NCBI RefSeq assembly: GCF_014297335.1
Contig: NZ_JACOQH010000007.1
Span: forward strand, 62,001 to 126,000
Direction: 5' to 3'
Length of the DNA stretch: 64,000 bases
DNA from: Roseburia_D yibonii
GTDB taxonomy: Bacteria > Bacillota > Clostridia > Lachnospirales > Lachnospiraceae
The translations under genes were made by a program, and so were the position numbers. Position 1 is the stretch's first letter; every line of letters begins with the position of its first letter. The notes beneath the pieces are model-generated. The model had not been told where the DNA came from, ran no database searches, and was given only the letters and a program-made list of their open reading frames with translations. This document shows, piece after piece, positions 35,680 to 43,961 of this stretch.

Positions 35680-36236
35680 TCGCGTGGTGCGCACGGGGGA
35701 TCACAGGATGGCTGATCCGGTGCGGAGCGGTCAGAGAATCTGACAGAGAGCTATATGTCTACGCGGCATATAGCTTTCTGATCACCGTATCACCGTTATT
35801 CTTAACGATCCTGATCGGTACCCTGCTTGGAAAAACGTGGCAGAGTATCGTTTTGATCCTTCCATTTTTACTGATACGGAAATTCAGCGGCGGCGTACAC
35901 GCAAAGCATGCCATCGTATGCTTCATCTGTTCGTGTCTGTTACTTCTTTTGTGCATCGAACTTTCCGGGCACATAGAGGGCGGCTCTACACTGGCAGCCG
36001 TGACAGCAGCAGCAATGGTATCCCTCTTTTTACTCAGTCCGGTGGATTCCAAAAACCGGAGACTGGATGAAGACGAAAAAAGACATTACCGCGTGGTTAC
36101 AGGAATTCTTACGACAGCATTCGGGCTGCTTGCGGCGGTACTTTTCTTCTGCGGATGGGAGAACGCGTCGGTGTGCATTTCACTTGGGATCATTCTGACT
36201 GCGGGCTTGCAGATACCGTGTATCTTTTCCAGATGA
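35676..36236 (+). CDS. agrB: AgrB-like peptide-processing membrane protease
   Basis: 186-residue membrane cysteine protease that trims and cyclises AgrD. About five hydrophobic helices. The catalytic pair sits in RKFSGGVHAKHAIVC: His75 and Cys82, with the same 7-residue spacing as His77/Cys84 in Staphylococcus. Translation is coupled to agrD through ATGA; no independent ribosome site is seen. Order agrD-agrB is the reverse of the staphylococcal one. Confidence 0.93.
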   Translation: MIAWCARGITGWLIRCGAVRESDRELYVYAAYSFLITVSPLFLTILIGTLLGKTWQSIVLILPFLLIRKFSGGVHAKHAIVCFICSCLLLLLCIELSGHIEGGSTLAAVTAAAMVSLFLLSPVDSKNRRLDEDEKRHYRVVTGILTTAFGLLAAVLFFCGWENASVCISLGIILTAGLQIPCIFSR

Positions 36237-36299
36237 TATCTGTTTTTTCAAGAAAAATGACCAAAACAGATGAAAAAATGTCGTTTCATACATAATTGC

Positions 36300-36327
36300 T
36301 TGAAAAGGCAGGGGATTTGAAGATAAT
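36300..36327 (+). promoter_or_regulatory. Promoter of an unknown gene
   Basis: TTGAAA (36300-36305), 16-base spacer, GATAAT (36322-36327). Confidence 0.55.
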
Positions 36328-36371
36328 AGGAAACGTACTTATTGTTTTGGGAAGTGGAGAAGGATAATCAT

Positions 36372-37037
36372 ATGGAAGGCATCAGTGGAGTAAAGTCGCA
36401 GGGAATTACCAAAGCAGCATTGACAAGGGAGAGAATCTGGGAAGCATTAGAGGAAATGAAAGTAGAAGACCGGAATGAATTTTACATCGAGGGCCATAAA
36501 TGCAGTATGGATGATGTGGAAAAGATAAATGACAGTCTGATACAGGAGATCAAAAGCAAAAACAATACGATCACGATCGAAAAGGGGAAATTTTACGGAG
36601 TCCGTGGGGCAGACGGCAGGAAATGGGCGATGCGGATCAATAAAAACGGAGATTTCCGTCTCATGCATTCGGAATCGCTTTACGCGTGGGATCACGGGGA
36701 AAAGTGTAAGGAAGCCTATGAATGCTGGGGATTTATCCGGGCGCTCAGTGTCACCTCACTCACGGTCGCGTTTGAAATGGAGTATAAGACCCCGGTGGAA
36801 GTGGACCGGATCTTTCAAAAATACGGGATCCGCCATGGATTTTTTACGATCCGCGTGGGAGAACGCAGCAATACCTTTTTCTACAGCAGAGAGGGAAAGA
36901 TATACGCAAAGCAGGATTATGACAACTGCTACCGGATCTACCGGAAAGGAAAACAGGCGGTACTTCCCTATGGGGCAGATTATATGGATTTAAGAAGGGC
37001 GCGCGCAGGCAGGAGAAAAGTCTGGGAAAGCGCATAA
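36372..37037 (+). CDS. Unknown 221-residue protein
   Basis: Not recognised. Soluble, no signal peptide or membrane helix. The first 80 residues are charged and helical (RERIWEALEEMKVEDRNEFY, EGHKCSMDDVEKINDSLIQE); the rest is rich in aromatics and arginine (WAMRINKNGDFRLM, YGIRHGFFTIRVGERSNTFF), and the tail is basic (LRRARAGRRKVW). The start at 36372 follows GTGGAGAAGG. It has its own promoter and terminator, just after agrB, but nothing ties it to quorum sensing. Codon use looks like that of its neighbours. Confidence 0.75.
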   Translation: MEGISGVKSQGITKAALTRERIWEALEEMKVEDRNEFYIEGHKCSMDDVEKINDSLIQEIKSKNNTITIEKGKFYGVRGADGRKWAMRINKNGDFRLMHSESLYAWDHGEKCKEAYECWGFIRALSVTSLTVAFEMEYKTPVEVDRIFQKYGIRHGFFTIRVGERSNTFFYSREGKIYAKQDYDNCYRIYRKGKQAVLPYGADYMDLRRARAGRRKVWESA

Positions 37038-37063
37038 AAAAGAATAAAAGAGTTTGTCACGTC

Positions 37064-37105
37064 AGAGACGGGATGCAGGAAACGCATTCCGTCTCTGTTG
37101 TGTTT
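37064..37105 (+). terminator. Terminator after the unknown gene
   Basis: AGAGACGGGATGC and GCATTCCGTCTCT form a 12-13 bp stem with one G-T pair, followed by GTTGTGTTT, a weak T-rich tract. Confidence 0.65.
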
Positions 37106-37233
37106 CTATAAATAATTTAGAAATAGTTCATGGAATTTTAAGAAGTGTCCTACCTTGTATAATCTCTGCGTTCAGTGTAAAATAAAAAGATACAAAAACG
37201 CGGCAGGAGCGGCAGAAAGGACAGGAAAACCAT

Positions 37234-38292
37234 ATGAAATTCCTACACATAGCGGATGTGCATCTTGGGCTTGCACCGGATGCGGGAAAGCCGTGGAGTT
37301 CGCGCAGACAACAGGATATATGGGATTCTTTCCGGGAGGTTCTTGCCGTGGCGGAGCGGGAAAAGGTCGATCTTGTCCTGATCGCCGGGGATCTGTTTCA
37401 CCGTCAGCCGCTCATGCGGGAGCTAAAGCAGGTCAACGAACTCTTCGGCGGGCTTACCCGTACCAAAGTGGCGCTGATCGCGGGGAATCACGATTATATG
37501 CATCCGAGATCCAATTACCGGGGCTTTTCGTTTGCGGAAAATGTGATCTTTTTTGACCGTGAACAGATAAGGGGAGTGGAACTGCCGGAGTATCAGGCGT
37601 GCATTTACGGGCTCAGTTACTGGCATAAAGAGATTACAGACGGTCTATATGATGCGCTGCGGCCGAAAGATCCGGCGAAGATCAACATACTGCTTGCGCA
37701 TGGCGGCGACGCGAAGCACATCCCGATGTCGGAAGCGGCGCTGCGGCAGAACGGATTTGACTACGTTGCCTGCGGACATATTCACAAAGGCGGGCAGATC
37801 ATAAAAAACAAAGCGGTCATGGCAGGTTCGCTTGAGCCGACCGACTGCAAGGATTTCGGGCCGCACGGATACTGGATGGGTGAGGTGACCAAGCGCGGAT
37901 GTGAGGTATCGTTTTACCCGATCCGCAAATGTGAGTATGTGCGGCATGAGATCCGTGTGGATGCGGGCATGACCGCGCAGGACGTGGAAGAATGCTTAAA
38001 GCGCGACCTCACGAAAAAAGAACCCTATGAAAAATACCATGTGATACTTACCGGCGGCTATACACCGGGCGCGGAGCCGGATACTGCGCGGCTCTTGGAA
38101 TTACCGGATGTGACGGCAGTGGAGAACGGTCTGGTTCCCGCGTATGATTTCGCGCAGTTAAAGCGGGAGTACCGGGGAACACTGCTCGAACGGTATATTT
38201 CTAAGATAGAAACACTGCCGCAGAACGCGGTCACAAAGGAAGCGCTGTATTATGGCGTGGACGCGATCTGTCAGGCGATGGAGCACAGATGA
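37234..38292 (+). CDS. YhaO/SbcD-like DNA-repair metallophosphoesterase
   Basis: 352 residues. Calcineurin-like phosphoesterase with all metal motifs: FLHIADVHLG, LVLIAGDLFHR, IAGNHDYMHP, ILLAHGGDAKH and ACGHIHKGG. Resembles the Mre11/SbcD nuclease group and YhaO of Bacillus. It overlaps the ATPase gene downstream by 4 bases. Expected role: nuclease half of a DNA-end-processing complex with that ATPase. TATAAT lies at 37158, about 70 bases before the ATG. Confidence 0.9.
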   Translation: MKFLHIADVHLGLAPDAGKPWSSRRQQDIWDSFREVLAVAEREKVDLVLIAGDLFHRQPLMRELKQVNELFGGLTRTKVALIAGNHDYMHPRSNYRGFSFAENVIFFDREQIRGVELPEYQACIYGLSYWHKEITDGLYDALRPKDPAKINILLAHGGDAKHIPMSEAALRQNGFDYVACGHIHKGGQIIKNKAVMAGSLEPTDCKDFGPHGYWMGEVTKRGCEVSFYPIRKCEYVRHEIRVDAGMTAQDVEECLKRDLTKKEPYEKYHVILTGGYTPGAEPDTARLLELPDVTAVENGLVPAYDFAQLKREYRGTLLERYISKIETLPQNAVTKEALYYGVDAICQAMEHR

Positions 38293-39815
38293 TATTAAAA
38301 GAAGCCTATATAGAAAATTTCGGAAAACTTCATAAGGAAGAGATCGTGTTCCGGCCGGGGATCAATGTGATCTGCGGCGGAAACGAGGCGGGAAAAACCA
38401 CGTTTGCGGAATTTCTTTCCGCGATGCTCTTTGGGCTGGAACCAAAGCGCGGCAGAAGTCAGAAAAACGATGCCTACCGGCGTTATGAGCCGTGGAATGC
38501 GGCATCCTACTACTGCGGCAGTCTCCGTTTTGAGATAGAGGACAGGCCGTTTGTGTTAAAGCGCAATTTTTACCACAAAGAAAAGACGGCGGAACTGAAA
38601 AATGAGGCGGACGGCGAACAGCTTTCCGTCGAGTTTGGAGATCTTTCGATGTTACTCGGGGAACTTGGCAGGAGCGCGTATGAAAATACCTGGTGCATCG
38701 GGCAGACCGGAGCGGTGACCGGTGAGGAACTGGCGGGCATCCTGCGGGAATATCTTTCCAACCTTGAAAATACCGGGGAGGCGGATATCAGTCTTTTGCT
38801 GGCGCAGAAGAATTTGGAGCAGCGCGGCAAAGAGATCCGCAGAGAGAAAAAGGCGCTTTTAGAGGAAAAAGAAAGCAGGGTCGAAAAACTGCGGGTCGAG
38901 GAACAGCTCCTTACCGGGGACATGGAAAAGTTAGAAGAACAGACCGGGCACGAAGCGATCCGGCATGATCTGAAGATCCAGGCGCTGATGCGTGAAGAAC
39001 ATGAAACCGGACAGAAGAAAAGATCCGGATGGCAGATCTGGATGGCGGTCTTATGCGGAGTGGCGGCTGTGTCTCATCTGTTTTTATTTGGAAAGTATGC
39101 CGTGGCAGCATGGTGCACGGTGGAAATGCTGTTTCTGTTCTTTCTGTTTTTTGCGGTTTTCACCGGCCGCAGGCAGCATCAGAAACAGGTGGCAGTGCTG
39201 GAACAACAGAAAGCGGAGATGCAGCGTCATCAGGCGCTGAAGCAGACATTCGCGGAGCAGAGGACGGATAAGGAACTGCGCCGGGACAATGTGCGGGAAG
39301 CGATCCGGGAAGCCATGCAAAAAGGCAGTGCAGAGGCGGAGATTGAGAAGAAAGAACAGGCGTTGCTTTTAGCGCAGCAGATCCTTGGGGAATCATCCGG
39401 TGGGATGTCAGGGGAAGCAAAAGAAAAACTTTATGCTTCGGCGTCCGGGATCCTTTCCGAGATCACGGGCGGGCGTTATGTGAGCCTTAAATTTGACGAT
39501 GCGATGAGGATCGTGCTATCTGATTCTAAAAAGGAGATCCCGGTTGAGGCACTCAGCCGGGGAACGATAGAACAGGTCTATCTGGCGGTTCGGATCGCGA
39601 TCGCAGCCGTGCTCTCGGATGAGCCGATGTTTTATTCCTTTGATGAGGCGTTCGCGTTTTATGATGAAGACCGTCTTGCGGCAGTGCTCGCGTATCTGGG
39701 CAGACAGCCGCAGCAGTCACTCATTTTTACCTGCACGACGCGGGAAGAGGATATACTAAAGAAGAATGATATTCCATATCACAGAATAGTTTTACATACA
39801 GGGGGAGGCAGCTGA
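38289..39815 (+). CDS. YhaN/SbcC-like ATPase with a membrane hairpin
   Basis: 508 residues, short for an SMC-like protein. Walker A GGNEAGKTTF near residue 36; coiled coil from about 170 to 240; two hydrophobic helices about 250-295 (IWMAVLCGVAAVSHLFLF, FLFFLFFAVF); second coil; then ABC signature ALSRGTIEQ and Walker B FYSFDEAFAFYD. A membrane pair inside the coil is a mark of the YhaN group and separates it from cytosolic SbcC/Rad50. Likely tethers DNA-end processing to the membrane. Coupled to the nuclease gene. Confidence 0.88.
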   Translation: MILKEAYIENFGKLHKEEIVFRPGINVICGGNEAGKTTFAEFLSAMLFGLEPKRGRSQKNDAYRRYEPWNAASYYCGSLRFEIEDRPFVLKRNFYHKEKTAELKNEADGEQLSVEFGDLSMLLGELGRSAYENTWCIGQTGAVTGEELAGILREYLSNLENTGEADISLLLAQKNLEQRGKEIRREKKALLEEKESRVEKLRVEEQLLTGDMEKLEEQTGHEAIRHDLKIQALMREEHETGQKKRSGWQIWMAVLCGVAAVSHLFLFGKYAVAAWCTVEMLFLFFLFFAVFTGRRQHQKQVAVLEQQKAEMQRHQALKQTFAEQRTDKELRRDNVREAIREAMQKGSAEAEIEKKEQALLLAQQILGESSGGMSGEAKEKLYASASGILSEITGGRYVSLKFDDAMRIVLSDSKKEIPVEALSRGTIEQVYLAVRIAIAAVLSDEPMFYSFDEAFAFYDEDRLAAVLAYLGRQPQQSLIFTCTTREEDILKKNDIPYHRIVLHTGGGS

Positions 39816-42145
39816 TGTCCCGAAAGAAAAAGAAGAAGAAAAAATACCGCGGATTCTGGCGGTTCATCAAATTTCAGATATTTTTAATGTGTCTTGTGCT
39901 CGGAGGGCTGGCGTACTACTATTTAGGCGGTTACGCGCAGCAGATCTCACAGTTAAAGTCGGAGGCGGAGCAGTATGTAAAGACGTCATCACCGTCGACC
40001 TTTAAGGCATCACAGACCAGTGTCGTCTATGACGCGAACGGAAACCAGATTTCGGTCTTAAAAGGGGAGAAAGATGTCTATTACCTGAGCTTTGACCAGA
40101 TCCCGACGAATGTGACCGCGGCGATCATCAGTATCGAGGACAAGAAATTCTACCAGCATGGCGGTGTGGATTATAAGGCGATCATGCGTGCGGTGCTCGC
40201 GATGCTGCGGGACGGAGAGGTTACGCAGGGTGGAAGTACGATCACCCAGCAGCTTGCAAGAAATGTTTTTATCTCGCAGGAAAAGACCTGGCAGCGAAAG
40301 ATGGAGGAGATCTTTATCGCACTGCAGATGGAGAAAAAGTACACCAAAAATGAGATCCTCGAATTTTATCTGAACAATATCTACTTTGGAAACGGATATT
40401 ATGGGATCCAGGCGGCAAGCAAGGGTTACTTTAATACGACCGTGGATCAGCTTGACCTGTCCCAGATCGCGTTTTTATGCGCGATACCGAACAATCCGTC
40501 GTTATATGATCCGGTGAACCATGCGGACCATACCATAACGCGCCGGGATCTGATCTTAAAAAACATGCTGGATGACGGGAAGATCACGCAGAGCGCGTAT
40601 GAAAACGCAAAGGCGGAGCAGATCGTGTTAAACCGCCCGCAGACCAGTAAAAACGACTATGTGGAGACGTATACCTATAACTGCGCGACCCGTGCGCTGA
40701 TGAAACAGCAGGGCTTCCAGTTCCAGTATACGTTTGATACGGCGGAGGCGGAGGATGCTTATGACAGTATGTATGAGGAAACCTATGCCGCCTGCCAGCG
40801 TGCCCTCTATACCGGAGGATACCGGATCTACACCTCGATCGATCTGAACATGCAGACCGCGCTTCAGCAGAGCGTGGATGATAATTTGAAAGATTATACG
40901 GATGTCGGGGATGACGGCATCTACGAGATGCAGAGCTCGGCGGTATGCATTGACAACGAGACCGGTTATGTCAAGGCGATCGTTGGCGGACGGAGCCAGC
41001 AGCTGAGCGGTTATACCTTAAACCGCGCTTACCAGAGCTTCCGTCAGCCGGGAAGCTCGATCAAGCCGCTCATCGTGTATACACCGGCGTTGGAGCGCGG
41101 TTATACGCCGGATTCGATTGTAAATGATGAGAAGACGGAGGGTGGGCCGTCCAACGCCAACAAGAGTTATGCCGGAAAGATCACACTGCGCCAGGCGGTG
41201 GAATCTTCCAAAAACACAGTGGCGTGGAGCCTGTTTGAGGAGCTGACGCCGAAAGTCGGGATCTCCTATCTGCGAAATATGAACTTTTCACATCTGGAAA
41301 ATCAAGATGAGCAGATGGCGGCTTCCCTGGGTGGTTTTACCAGAGGTGTGTCCGCGCTTGAGATGGCGTCTGGATATGCGGCACTGGAAAACAGCGGAAA
41401 ATACCGGGAGCCGACCTGTATCGTCAAGATCACGGATGCGGACGGCAATGATATCTATGTGTCGGATCAGGAGGAGACCGTTGTCTACAAAGAAAACGCG
41501 GCACGGATGATGACCGACATGCTGGTTTCCGTTGTGCAGGAGGGAACCGGAAAGGGACTGGCGATCAGTGAGATGCCATGCGCGGGCAAGACCGGAACGA
41601 CCAACGACAATAAAGACGGATGGTTTGTCGGCTACACGCGTTACTATACGACCAGTGTATGGGTAGGCTATGATATGCCAAAAGAGCTTCCGACACTGAA
41701 AGGTTCTTCTTACCCGGGAAATATCTGGCATGATTTTATGGAAAATATCCACACCGGACTGACCCCTCTCAACTTCCTGCCTTATGTTTCCTACACGGAT
41801 GGCGGGCAGAAAGATGACGGAAAGGAACAGCAGCAAGAGGACACGAAGAAAGAAGAAAAAGATAAGACAGATCAGCCGGCAGAGCCGCAGCCGGAGCAGC
41901 AGACGCCACCGGAACAACAGCCGGCGGAACAGCCGCAGGAGAATCCGTCACCGGAGCAGCAGCAGCCGGAACAACAGCCGGCAGAACAACAGCCGGCAGA
42001 ACAGCAGCCGGCGGATCAGCAGACCGGACAGCAGGAGGCACAGCCGGAACAGCCACAGCCGGGAGACCAGAGCGGGCAGGATTCGCAGGACAATGCACAG
42101 CAGATAGAAAACCAGGGTGGAGAACAGAACACGCCGGGCGAATAG
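39815..42145 (+). CDS. Class A penicillin-binding protein (PBP1A type)
   Basis: Bifunctional peptidoglycan synthase, 776 residues. Lys-rich start, TM anchor about 20-40, GT51 glycosyltransferase with Glu108 in IEDKKFYQHGG and GGSTITQQLARN, then the transpeptidase: Ser414 in PGSSIKP (SxxK), SSKN (SxN) and CAGKTGTTND (KTG). From about residue 675 the tail is low-complexity Gln/Glu/Pro repeats, outside the cell. The ATG overlaps the upstream TGA by one base, and AGGGGGAGG precedes it. Probably the main class A PBP. Confidence 0.95.
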   Translation: MSRKKKKKKKYRGFWRFIKFQIFLMCLVLGGLAYYYLGGYAQQISQLKSEAEQYVKTSSPSTFKASQTSVVYDANGNQISVLKGEKDVYYLSFDQIPTNVTAAIISIEDKKFYQHGGVDYKAIMRAVLAMLRDGEVTQGGSTITQQLARNVFISQEKTWQRKMEEIFIALQMEKKYTKNEILEFYLNNIYFGNGYYGIQAASKGYFNTTVDQLDLSQIAFLCAIPNNPSLYDPVNHADHTITRRDLILKNMLDDGKITQSAYENAKAEQIVLNRPQTSKNDYVETYTYNCATRALMKQQGFQFQYTFDTAEAEDAYDSMYEETYAACQRALYTGGYRIYTSIDLNMQTALQQSVDDNLKDYTDVGDDGIYEMQSSAVCIDNETGYVKAIVGGRSQQLSGYTLNRAYQSFRQPGSSIKPLIVYTPALERGYTPDSIVNDEKTEGGPSNANKSYAGKITLRQAVESSKNTVAWSLFEELTPKVGISYLRNMNFSHLENQDEQMAASLGGFTRGVSALEMASGYAALENSGKYREPTCIVKITDADGNDIYVSDQEETVVYKENAARMMTDMLVSVVQEGTGKGLAISEMPCAGKTGTTNDNKDGWFVGYTRYYTTSVWVGYDMPKELPTLKGSSYPGNIWHDFMENIHTGLTPLNFLPYVSYTDGGQKDDGKEQQQEDTKKEEKDKTDQPAEPQPEQQTPPEQQPAEQPQENPSPEQQQPEQQPAEQQPAEQQPADQQTGQQEAQPEQPQPGDQSGQDSQDNAQQIENQGGEQNTPGE
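41875..42066 (+). repeat. Imperfect 15-base repeats coding the Gln/Glu/Pro tail
   Basis: Units like CAGCCGGCAGAACAA repeat with small changes, giving PAEQQ/PEQQ. Such arrays are prone to slippage, so the copy number is likely to vary between strains. Confidence 0.75.
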
Positions 42146-42164
42146 AGAGAAAGGATTAAAAACG

Positions 42165-42830
42165 ATGGAGAAAAAGGTTGTATTAAAGGATATGGAGCCG
42201 AAAGACAGGGTGTCCTATATATGGGAGTACTATAAATGGTACATCATTGTGATCACGTTTGCGGTTATTTTCGGGATCTATCTGATCTTCAGCTACGCGA
42301 CACGCAAGGAGGAAGTGGCGCATGTACTGATGGTCAATGCCGACCTGGAAGCGGTGAGTGACGACGATAACCGTATGTTTGACGGGCTTCTTTCGGATAA
42401 CGGCTATAATACCGCAAAACAGGAAGTTGCGGTAAACGACGGACTGCATGTGGATCCGACCGGAGTCGGACAGAACAACTACTACACCTTCAGCTCGATC
42501 TTAACGATCTTAGAAGCGGGCGGCGCGGATGTCTATCTGGCAGATCCGGAGACCTTTGACCTCATAGGTTCCACTTCGAACTTAAAGGATCTCTCTACGG
42601 TGCTGCCGGAGGATATCATGGAAAAATACGCGGACAAACTGGTCTATGCCACGGATGAGGAGACGAAGGAAGAATACCCTTGCGGGATCGAGATCACCGG
42701 AAATGAGTGGACGAAAGAGACCGGTCTTTACAGCGGAGAGTGCGTGATCGGCGCGGCATATGGAGATGCCAGGAACGGTCTGAGTGAAAAGCTGATTTCT
42801 TATATATTAGGAGAGGGCGAAAGCCATTGA
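42165..42830 (+). CDS. Unknown membrane-anchored extracellular protein
   Basis: Not recognised. 221 residues: cytoplasmic start ending in RVSYIWEYYKWYIIVITF, one TM helix about 24-46, and an exported, acidic domain of about 175 residues (HVLMVNADLEAVSDDDNRMF, VYLADPETFDLIGSTSNLKD). The domain has the look of a small binding protein-like fold, but this is a guess. GAGAAAGG precedes the ATG at 42165; a start at 42117 would overlap the PBP gene. It lies 19 bases after the PBP, so a cell-surface role linked to it is possible. Confidence 0.75.
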   Translation: MEKKVVLKDMEPKDRVSYIWEYYKWYIIVITFAVIFGIYLIFSYATRKEEVAHVLMVNADLEAVSDDDNRMFDGLLSDNGYNTAKQEVAVNDGLHVDPTGVGQNNYYTFSSILTILEAGGADVYLADPETFDLIGSTSNLKDLSTVLPEDIMEKYADKLVYATDEETKEEYPCGIEITGNEWTKETGLYSGECVIGAAYGDARNGLSEKLISYILGEGESH

Positions 42831-42855
42831 CAGGACGAAATTGGTCGCCTATACT
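42827..42855 (+). promoter_or_regulatory. Promoter of the glucokinase gene
   Basis: Consensus -35 TTGACA (42827-42832), 17-base spacer, -10 TATACT (42850-42855). The -35 overlaps the stop codon of the upstream gene. Confidence 0.8.
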
Positions 42856-42917
42856 GAAATTATGGATGAAATTTCTCGTTTTTCAGAAAAAAAGTAGATA
42901 AAGGAGCAAATCAGAAA

Positions 42918-43859
42918 ATGAAGAAGTATGGTTTTGGAGTGGACATTGGAGGAACAACATGCAAGATCGGTCTGTTCGAGATGAACGGAACACTGATCGA
43001 GGACTGGGAGATCAAGACAAACACAGAAAATAAAGGGGCATCGATCTTAGATGACGTTGCGGTTGCGATCGAAGGCAAAATGCAGTCTGCCGGCATTGCA
43101 AAAGAGGAAGTCCAGGGCATCGGAGTGGGTGTTCCGGGACCGGTTACCGGTGACGGCACAGTATTACAGTGTGTCAATCTCGGCTGGGGTGAATTCAATG
43201 TTGCAGAGGTATTAAAGAAACGCACCGGATTTGATGTAAAAGTCGGCAATGACGCAAACGTAGCGGCACTCGGCGAGATGTGGCAGGGTGGCGGAAAAGG
43301 TCACAAGGATGTTGTCATGGTTACGCTTGGAACCGGAGTCGGCGGCGGAATCATCGTAGATGGAAAGATCGTGGCAGGCGCGAACGGAGCCGGCGGCGAG
43401 ATCGGACACATCATGGTCAATGAAGAAGAGACCGATACCTGTGGCTGTGGAAAGAAAGGCTGTCTGGAGCAGTACGCATCCGCAACCGGAATCGTGCGCA
43501 TGGCAAAGAAACTGCTTGCGTCTGACGACAGAGAGACAACCTTAAAGAACGTGAGTGAGCTGACAGCAAAAGACATCTTTGACGCGGCAAAAGCGGGAGA
43601 CGCAGTAGCGAAAGAACTGGTAGAAAAGCTTGGAAAGGTACTTGGCAACGCGCTTGCAAATGTGGCATGCGTAGTCAATCCGGAGATCATCGTAATCGGC
43701 GGCGGTGTTTCCAAAGCAGGAAGCATCTTGATCGATGTAATTCAGAAACACTATGTGGAGACAACGTTCCATGCATGCAGAAAAGCAGAATTTGCGCTCG
43801 CAACACTGGGCAATCAGGCAGGAATGTACGGATGTGTACAGATGCTGCTTGACATGTAA
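42918..43859 (+). CDS. glcK: ROK-family glucokinase
   Basis: Glucose + ATP to glucose-6-phosphate. 313 residues. Phosphate loop GVDIGGTTCKIGLF, sugar site GNDANVAALGEMW, VTLGTGVGGGII, and ROK zinc motif CGCGKKGCLEQY. Alternatives are N-acetylmannosamine or fructose ROK kinases; the motif set and lone position favour glucokinase. Codon use is strongly biased toward that of highly expressed genes. AAAGGAGCAAATC precedes the ATG. Confidence 0.9.
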   Translation: MKKYGFGVDIGGTTCKIGLFEMNGTLIEDWEIKTNTENKGASILDDVAVAIEGKMQSAGIAKEEVQGIGVGVPGPVTGDGTVLQCVNLGWGEFNVAEVLKKRTGFDVKVGNDANVAALGEMWQGGGKGHKDVVMVTLGTGVGGGIIVDGKIVAGANGAGGEIGHIMVNEEETDTCGCGKKGCLEQYASATGIVRMAKKLLASDDRETTLKNVSELTAKDIFDAAKAGDAVAKELVEKLGKVLGNALANVACVVNPEIIVIGGGVSKAGSILIDVIQKHYVETTFHACRKAEFALATLGNQAGMYGCVQMLLDM

Positions 43860-43914
43860 GCAAAAAAGCGTACCGCAGGATTACATAGCAATATCATACA
43901 GTAAAAATAAAAGC

Positions 43915-43961
43915 CACAGACGGATCAGGACTTTTTGATGCTTGACCGTCTGTGTTTTTTT
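43915..43961. terminator. Terminator shared by glucokinase and the facing GGDEF gene
   Basis: CACAGACGG and CCGTCTGTG form a 9-bp stem, followed by TTTTTTT on the plus strand. The 3' arm codes the last residues of the minus-strand gene. Confidence 0.8.

Noticed and set aside
35332..35694. N-terminal extension of the Xre gene to 35694
   Set aside because: It would cover the agrD gene and divergent promoters and has no ribosome site; the ATG at 35331 fits the family.
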